From the NCBI GenBank assembly GCA_027010005.1, contig JALVCM010000332.1:1-9311 (forward strand): a DNA stretch of 9,311 bases, in the 5' to 3' direction. Position numbers and translations under genes: made by a program. Below are positions 5,658 to 9,311 of this stretch, one piece after another. Positions within the stretch are counted from its first letter, which is position 1. Each line of letters starts with the position of its first letter. This DNA is from Thiohalobacter sp. (GTDB taxonomy: Bacteria; Pseudomonadota; Gammaproteobacteria; DSM-19610). The notes under the pieces are model-generated. The model was given only the letters and a program-made list of their open reading frames with translations, did not search any database and had not been told where the DNA came from.

Positions 5658-6274
5658 TGCAGCTCCCAGTCATCGATCAGTAATCTGACGCGTACCCCGT
5701 TACGCCGCAAGTCCAGACGGGTGGGCAATGCGTAGTTACCATAGTGCCGGTAATTTCGATAATCGACCTGCCAGCCATGTTGCTGCAGGGAGACCAGACG
5801 ACCCGCTGCATCCAGCTGCGAATCCGCTTCACCCTCGCGATCCGGCAAGCCGCGTAACCAGTAATCGAGTCCCGCCACGGGAAGCCGCCAGCCACTCTGC
5901 TGTTCCAGCAGGATCTCCGGACGGGTTGAAAATACGGCCGGCTGGCCGGCCCGCTTCAGCCAGACACCCCGCGCACTGCCATCCAGTTCCATAGCCCCCT
6001 GGCCGAACGGGCCGCGCAGCCGGATACGGTAATCCCCGTCCACCTGCTTCCAGTCAAAACTGGCACTCCAGCCGTCCTCGTCGGTACGCACGGCAATCCT
6101 GCCGCGCGCTTGCCAGCGCTGCAGGGCGGAAACAGCGGCTTTATGGGTTTTCCATGCGCCGGCATCGGCAGGCGGCCGTAACGGCGCCTGTGTTGCACAC
6201 GCCGACAGCAAAAAGGTGAGAAAAAACAGTCTGAACAGGTGGAACCACTTCAGGGGAATCAAGCCTTCACCCAC
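5654..6274 (-). CDS. lolB: Outer-membrane lipoprotein receptor LolB
   Basis: LolB receives lipoproteins from the periplasmic carrier LolA and inserts them into the inner leaflet of the outer membrane. It is itself a lipoprotein. The 206 residues begin with a hydrophobic signal peptide and a lipobox LSAC, putting the lipidated cysteine at 26; the next residue is Ala, consistent with outer-membrane sorting. The mature part has the LolB pattern: RWQARGRIAVRT, ASFDWKQ, YRIRLRGPFGQGAMEL, LPVAGLDYWLRGLP and a C-terminal DDWELQ. Phe90 (GPFG) sits where E. coli LolB has the protruding hydrophobic Leu needed for membrane insertion. The start is GTG (6274-6272), immediately after the TGA of the TPR gene, with no good ribosome site; reinitiation is likely. 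Its 3' end overlaps ispE by 4 bases. Confidence 0.93.
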   Translation of the reverse strand: MGEGLIPLKWFHLFRLFFLTFLLSACATQAPLRPPADAGAWKTHKAAVSALQRWQARGRIAVRTDEDGWSASFDWKQVDGDYRIRLRGPFGQGAMELDGSARGVWLKRAGQPAVFSTRPEILLEQQSGWRLPVAGLDYWLRGLPDREGEADSQLDAAGRLVSLQQHGWQVDYRNYRHYGNYALPTRLDLRRNGVRVRLLIDDWELQ

Positions 6275-8056
6275 TCAGGGCGAAAATCGCCGCACCGTGT
6301 CTTCCAGAAGCCGGTTGCCAGGATGGGATTCACGCGCCTTGTTCCACACAGCAAGCGCGGCGTCCTTCTCGCCCTGCATCCACAGCACCTCGCCGAGGTG
6401 AGCGGCAATTTCCGGGTCCTGTGTCATATCGAAGGCTTTTTGCAGGTACTCACGCGCCTCCGGCAAACGGCCCAGTCGGTACATGACCCAGCCCATGCTA
6501 TCGATCACGGCCGGGTCATCCGGTGTCTGTGCATAGGCGCGCTCGATCAGTTTCAAGGCTTCATCGTAGCGTTTGGTGCGATCCGCCAGGGTGTAGCCCA
6601 GTGCGTTCAGCGCACGGCTATTGTCCGGCTCGATCTTCAGCACATGGCGCAGGTCTGCTTCGGCCTGGTCAATACGCCCGAGTCGCTCTGCCACCAGTGA
6701 GCGCGCATACAGCACCTCGATATCGTCCGGACGGATTTGCAGGTAATCGCTGTAGAGCTTGAAGGCCTCCTCGTTCCAGTCAATACGGCTCAGGATGCTG
6801 CCTTCAACCAGGTACAGGCGCTGTGACTGGGCCGGCTGGGAAAGGCGCAGCTTGCGCAGACGCTCGCGTGCCGCACTGACATCACCTTCCAGTGCCTCCA
6901 GGTTGGCAATACGCACCTGCGCCTCGAACAGATGGTCGCCTTTCGTCACCTTGCTGTACCACTTGAGGGCTTCCTTGCGCTTGCCCTTGTCTTCCGCAAT
7001 CGCGCCCAGGTAATAGTAGGCCTGCTGCTTCTGTACACCCAGCTTGAGCAGCTTCCTGAACATTTTTTCGGCATCATCCAGCTGACCGGCTTCCAGTGAC
7101 AGCAGTGCCAGCGAATAGATAATCTGTACATTATCCGGCTGCTTGCGGAGCAGCTGCTGGTACTGTTTGCGCGCCCCGTCGAAATCATCCAGGTCAACCA
7201 GCAATCGCGCATAGGCCTGACGCAACGCAATATCATCCGGTTTTTCCTGCAAGGCCGCAGTAAACTGCTTGCGTGCCAGTTCACCCTGCCCCTGTTTGAG
7301 GGCAATCTGCGCACGCAGTATCAGGGCATCGGTACGCCCCGGCTGCAGGGCCAGTACACGCTCGATCTGCTGTGTTGCCAGTAACCAGTCCTCGGCGTGC
7401 ACCGCAAGACGGGCATAGGCGAACTGTGCATCTACATCATCCGGGCGCGCATTGGCCAGCTCCGCCATCACGGCCAGGGCACGTTTCTTGTCCGGCTCGC
7501 GCGCCAGCAGGGTCAATACGACCTGGTAAGGACTACCACTACCGGCCGCCTGGTGGCCGAGCAGGTAGTCGAACTGCTCAACAGCCTCCTCCATCTGACC
7601 GTTACGCAGCGCCAGTGCCGCCAGTGCCTGGCGCGCTTCCAGCTTGTCCGGGGCCAGTTCCACCCAGCGGCGGGCTGCCTGCAGGGCAATATCCGGGCGC
7701 TTGCCATAGACAGCAATATTGAGCGCCCGCTCGGCAATACGGGGGTCATCACTTTCACGGGCCGCCTGCAGGTAGCTGGCACCGGATACATCCAGCACAC
7801 CACGCTGCCCGGCGATTTCACCCAGCAGCACCTCGTAGAGCAGGTCGGCGGTCAATGGCTCGGGGCGTTCCGGAACAACATCCTTCGCCACAGACTGCGG
7901 GGGCTCAGTCACTTCGGCCCCGGGTGTTTGACCTGCCGGTTCCGTCGTTTTGACGGCAGGCTTCGGCAGAATGGTATTGCAGGCCGTCAGCCACAGCACG
8001 GCCAACGCCGCTGCGCCAACCCGGGGAAAGGCGTTTTTATATGTAAAACCAATCAT
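6275..8056 (-). CDS. TPR outer-membrane lipoprotein, LbcA-like
   Basis: A 593-residue protein with a lipoprotein signal peptide (lipobox LTAC, lipidated Cys26, then Asn-Thr, no Asp+2 retention signal), a Pro/Thr-rich linker to about 66, and then almost entirely tetratricopeptide repeats. Repeat units visible by their spacing of small and large residues begin near 139, 208, 242, 276, 310, 347, 446, 482, 517 and 550, so at least ten. By size, architecture and position between hemA and lolB it corresponds to P. aeruginosa PA4667 (LbcA). That lipoprotein partners the periplasmic protease CtpA and brings cell-wall hydrolases to it. This function is inferred from synteny and family; partner residues cannot be checked here and no ctpA is in the window. 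The ATG at 8056 has only a weak AAAAG site. It is the first gene of a set with lolB and ispE and diverges from hemA. Confidence 0.85.
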   Translation of the reverse strand: MIGFTYKNAFPRVGAAALAVLWLTACNTILPKPAVKTTEPAGQTPGAEVTEPPQSVAKDVVPERPEPLTADLLYEVLLGEIAGQRGVLDVSGASYLQAARESDDPRIAERALNIAVYGKRPDIALQAARRWVELAPDKLEARQALAALALRNGQMEEAVEQFDYLLGHQAAGSGSPYQVVLTLLAREPDKKRALAVMAELANARPDDVDAQFAYARLAVHAEDWLLATQQIERVLALQPGRTDALILRAQIALKQGQGELARKQFTAALQEKPDDIALRQAYARLLVDLDDFDGARKQYQQLLRKQPDNVQIIYSLALLSLEAGQLDDAEKMFRKLLKLGVQKQQAYYYLGAIAEDKGKRKEALKWYSKVTKGDHLFEAQVRIANLEALEGDVSAARERLRKLRLSQPAQSQRLYLVEGSILSRIDWNEEAFKLYSDYLQIRPDDIEVLYARSLVAERLGRIDQAEADLRHVLKIEPDNSRALNALGYTLADRTKRYDEALKLIERAYAQTPDDPAVIDSMGWVMYRLGRLPEAREYLQKAFDMTQDPEIAAHLGEVLWMQGEKDAALAVWNKARESHPGNRLLEDTVRRFSP

Positions 8057-8095
8057 CTTTTCAGGTTTTCAACCTTATATCGGTGGATTCGTGTC

Positions 8096-8125
8096 ACTAT
8101 ACGGCAAAGCCGTGGGAAGCTACAA
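8096..8125 (-). promoter_or_regulatory. Candidate promoter for the TPR-lolB-ispE set
   Basis: On the minus strand TATAGT (8101-8096) matches the -10 consensus at five of six bases. TTGTAG (8125-8120), 18 bp upstream, is a poor -35. Transcription would begin about 33-35 bases before the ATG at 8056. A small perfect hairpin sequence, ACGGC-AAA-GCCGT (8101-8113), fills part of the spacer. The evidence is motif matching only. Confidence 0.3.
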
Positions 8126-8142
8126 CGCGACCCCCGGACTGA

Positions 8143-8159
8143 CATTGTCCAGGTCAATG
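8143..8159. promoter_or_regulatory. 17-bp operator-like dyad in the divergent hemA control region
   Basis: CATTGTCCAGGTCAATG is a near-perfect dyad: arms CATTG/CAATG and CC/GG are symmetric around the central A, and only one position per arm breaks symmetry. It lies 59 bp before the hemA ATG and 86 bp before the TPR gene start, so it could control either. It is not an FNR/Anr box: the half-sites are TTGTC/GTCAA and the spacing is one base short of TTGAT-N4-ATCAA. The regulator is unknown. Confidence 0.35.
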
Positions 8160-8218
8160 CTTGTATTCAACCCGCCTATCCCGCACAATTTTTTGTTTCC
8201 GTTACTCTTTGTCGCACC

Positions 8219-9311
8219 ATGTCACTGATCGCGCTCGGCATCAATCACCGCACAGCGCCCGTTGAATTGCGGGAGCAGGTCGCCATCACCGGCGAGCATA
8301 TCAGCGATGCCCTGCGTGAACTGACGGCGCTGCCTTCGGTCAACGAAGCCGCCATCCTGTCGACCTGCAACCGGACTGAGCTGTATTGCGGCCTGCAGAC
8401 AACGAACCTTGATGAAATCACCAACTGGCTGGCCGCTTACCACAAGCTCGATCCGGAAGCGATTCGCCCCTACCTGTACAGCTTTCCCGATGACAACGCC
8501 GTGCGCCACCTGTTACGTGTCGCCGGCGGCCTGGACTCCATGATCATTGGTGAACCACAGATTCTCGGACAAATGAAAGAAGCCTATCAGGCAGCCGCTG
8601 ATGCCGGAACTCTGGACAGCGCGCTGGGCCGTTTGTTCCAGCACACCTTCTCGGTGGCCAAACAAATCCGTACCGATACTGCGATTGGTGAAAGCCCGGT
8701 ATCGGTCGCCTTTGCCGCCGTCAGCCTGGCGAAGCAGATTTTTGGCGAGTTCAGCGCCCAGACGGCGTTGCTGATCGGTGCCGGCGAAACCATCGAACTC
8801 ACGGCGCGTCACCTGCGCGACCAGCAACTGGGACGACTGGTGATCGCCAACCGTACGCCCGAAAACGCGCACCGGCTGGCCGCGCGTTTCGACGGCTACG
8901 GTATCGGGCTGGACGAAATTCCCGCCCACCTCGCCGAAGCAGACATCGTGATATCCGCGACCGGCAGTCCGACAACCCTGCTCAACAGGGCCATGGTGGA
9001 AAAGGCCCTGAAAAGCCGCAAACACCGCCCGGTATTCATGGTGGATATCGCTGTTCCCCGCGACATCGACGCCGATGTCGCAGAACTGGAAGACATCTAC
9101 CTGTACACGGTGGACGACCTGCAGGATGTCATCCAGGAAAATCTCAAGTCACGCCAGCAGGCGGCACTGCAGGCGGAAGAAATTATTGACGTACAGGTCG
9201 AACGCTTCATGAGCTGGTTGCGCGCACAGGACGCCGTAGCCACCATCCGCGACTACCGCAAACACGCCGAGCAACAGCGCGACGAGGTTTTCCACAAGGC
9301 ACAGCACATGC
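8219..9311 (+). CDS. hemA: Glutamyl-tRNA reductase, partial (3' end beyond window)
   Basis: HemA reduces the glutamate of glutamyl-tRNA(Glu) with NADPH to glutamate-1-semialdehyde, the first committed step of C5-route tetrapyrrole synthesis. The open frame runs from ATG 8219 to the window end: 364 complete codons of about 420 expected, with no stop. The catalytic Cys50 is in ILSTCNRTELY. Other blocks are GINHRTAPV (7-15), VAGGLDSMIIGEPQILGQ (101-118), the NADPH loop IGAGETIEL (186-194), VDIAVPRD and the spine-helix segment YLYTVDDLQ. The dimerisation domain begins with FMSWLRAQDA and is cut off. The ATG aligns with the E. coli start, but no Shine-Dalgarno sequence precedes it; the leader is pyrimidine-rich. 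Val168 replaces the Cys170 implicated in heme binding in Salmonella. It is divergent from the TPR gene across 162 bp. Confidence 0.96.
   Translation, partial: MSLIALGINHRTAPVELREQVAITGEHISDALRELTALPSVNEAAILSTCNRTELYCGLQTTNLDEITNWLAAYHKLDPEAIRPYLYSFPDDNAVRHLLRVAGGLDSMIIGEPQILGQMKEAYQAAADAGTLDSALGRLFQHTFSVAKQIRTDTAIGESPVSVAFAAVSLAKQIFGEFSAQTALLIGAGETIELTARHLRDQQLGRLVIANRTPENAHRLAARFDGYGIGLDEIPAHLAEADIVISATGSPTTLLNRAMVEKALKSRKHRPVFMVDIAVPRDIDADVAELEDIYLYTVDDLQDVIQENLKSRQQAALQAEEIIDVQVERFMSWLRAQDAVATIRDYRKHAEQQRDEVFHKAQHM

Noticed and set aside
1..9311. CRISPR array, riboswitch or toxin-antitoxin pair
   Set aside because: I saw no regularly spaced direct repeats, no recognisable riboswitch core, and no second gene paired with the 62-aa frame.

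Overview
The window is a conserved gammaproteobacterial core block. From right to left it carries hemA (+ strand), then on the minus strand a TPR lipoprotein gene, lolB, ispE, tRNA-Gln, prs, rplY, pth, ychF and tRNA-Met. From memory this is the order seen in Pseudomonas aeruginosa (PA4666 to PA4673.1) and in many Chromatiales- and Xanthomonas-like genomes. A TPR lipoprotein between hemA and lolB argues against Enterobacterales. Hand counts of sampled 60-base lines give about 57-68% GC in the core. The genus cannot be read from this sequence.

Layout. Bases 1-911 are compositionally different (most sampled lines 42-50% GC). They hold a decayed IS3-family transposase (about 154-376), a 62-codon gene of unknown function (517-705, minus) and little else recognisable. 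This stretch ends exactly at the 3' end of tRNA-Met (912-988), a typical integration site, so it is probably accessory DNA. Bases 989-1250 hold a good sigma-70 promoter for tRNA-Met and a REP-like palindrome that probably ends ychF transcription. Bases 1251-8056 are nearly solid minus-strand coding. Bases 8057-8218 are a 162-bp divergent control region between the TPR gene and hemA, with a 17-bp operator-like dyad. hemA runs off the right edge after 364 codons.

How the genes fit together. The TPR gene, lolB and ispE are tightly coupled: one stop abuts the next start, then a 4-base ATGA overlap. tRNA-Gln follows 9 bases after ispE, and prs starts 38 bases after the tRNA, with no terminator between, so this looks like one long transcript from which tRNA-Gln is processed. 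Two hairpins separate prs from rplY, pth and ychF. The products serve lipoprotein biogenesis (LolB, TPR lipoprotein), isoprenoid synthesis (IspE), PRPP supply (Prs), translation (L25, Pth, YchF, two tRNAs) and tetrapyrrole synthesis (HemA, which uses glutamyl-tRNA as substrate).

I found no convincing new multi-gene system. The parts most worth a second look are the left accessory flank with its unknown 62-residue protein, the dyad in the hemA control region, and the loss in HemA of the cysteine tied to heme binding in enteric bacteria.
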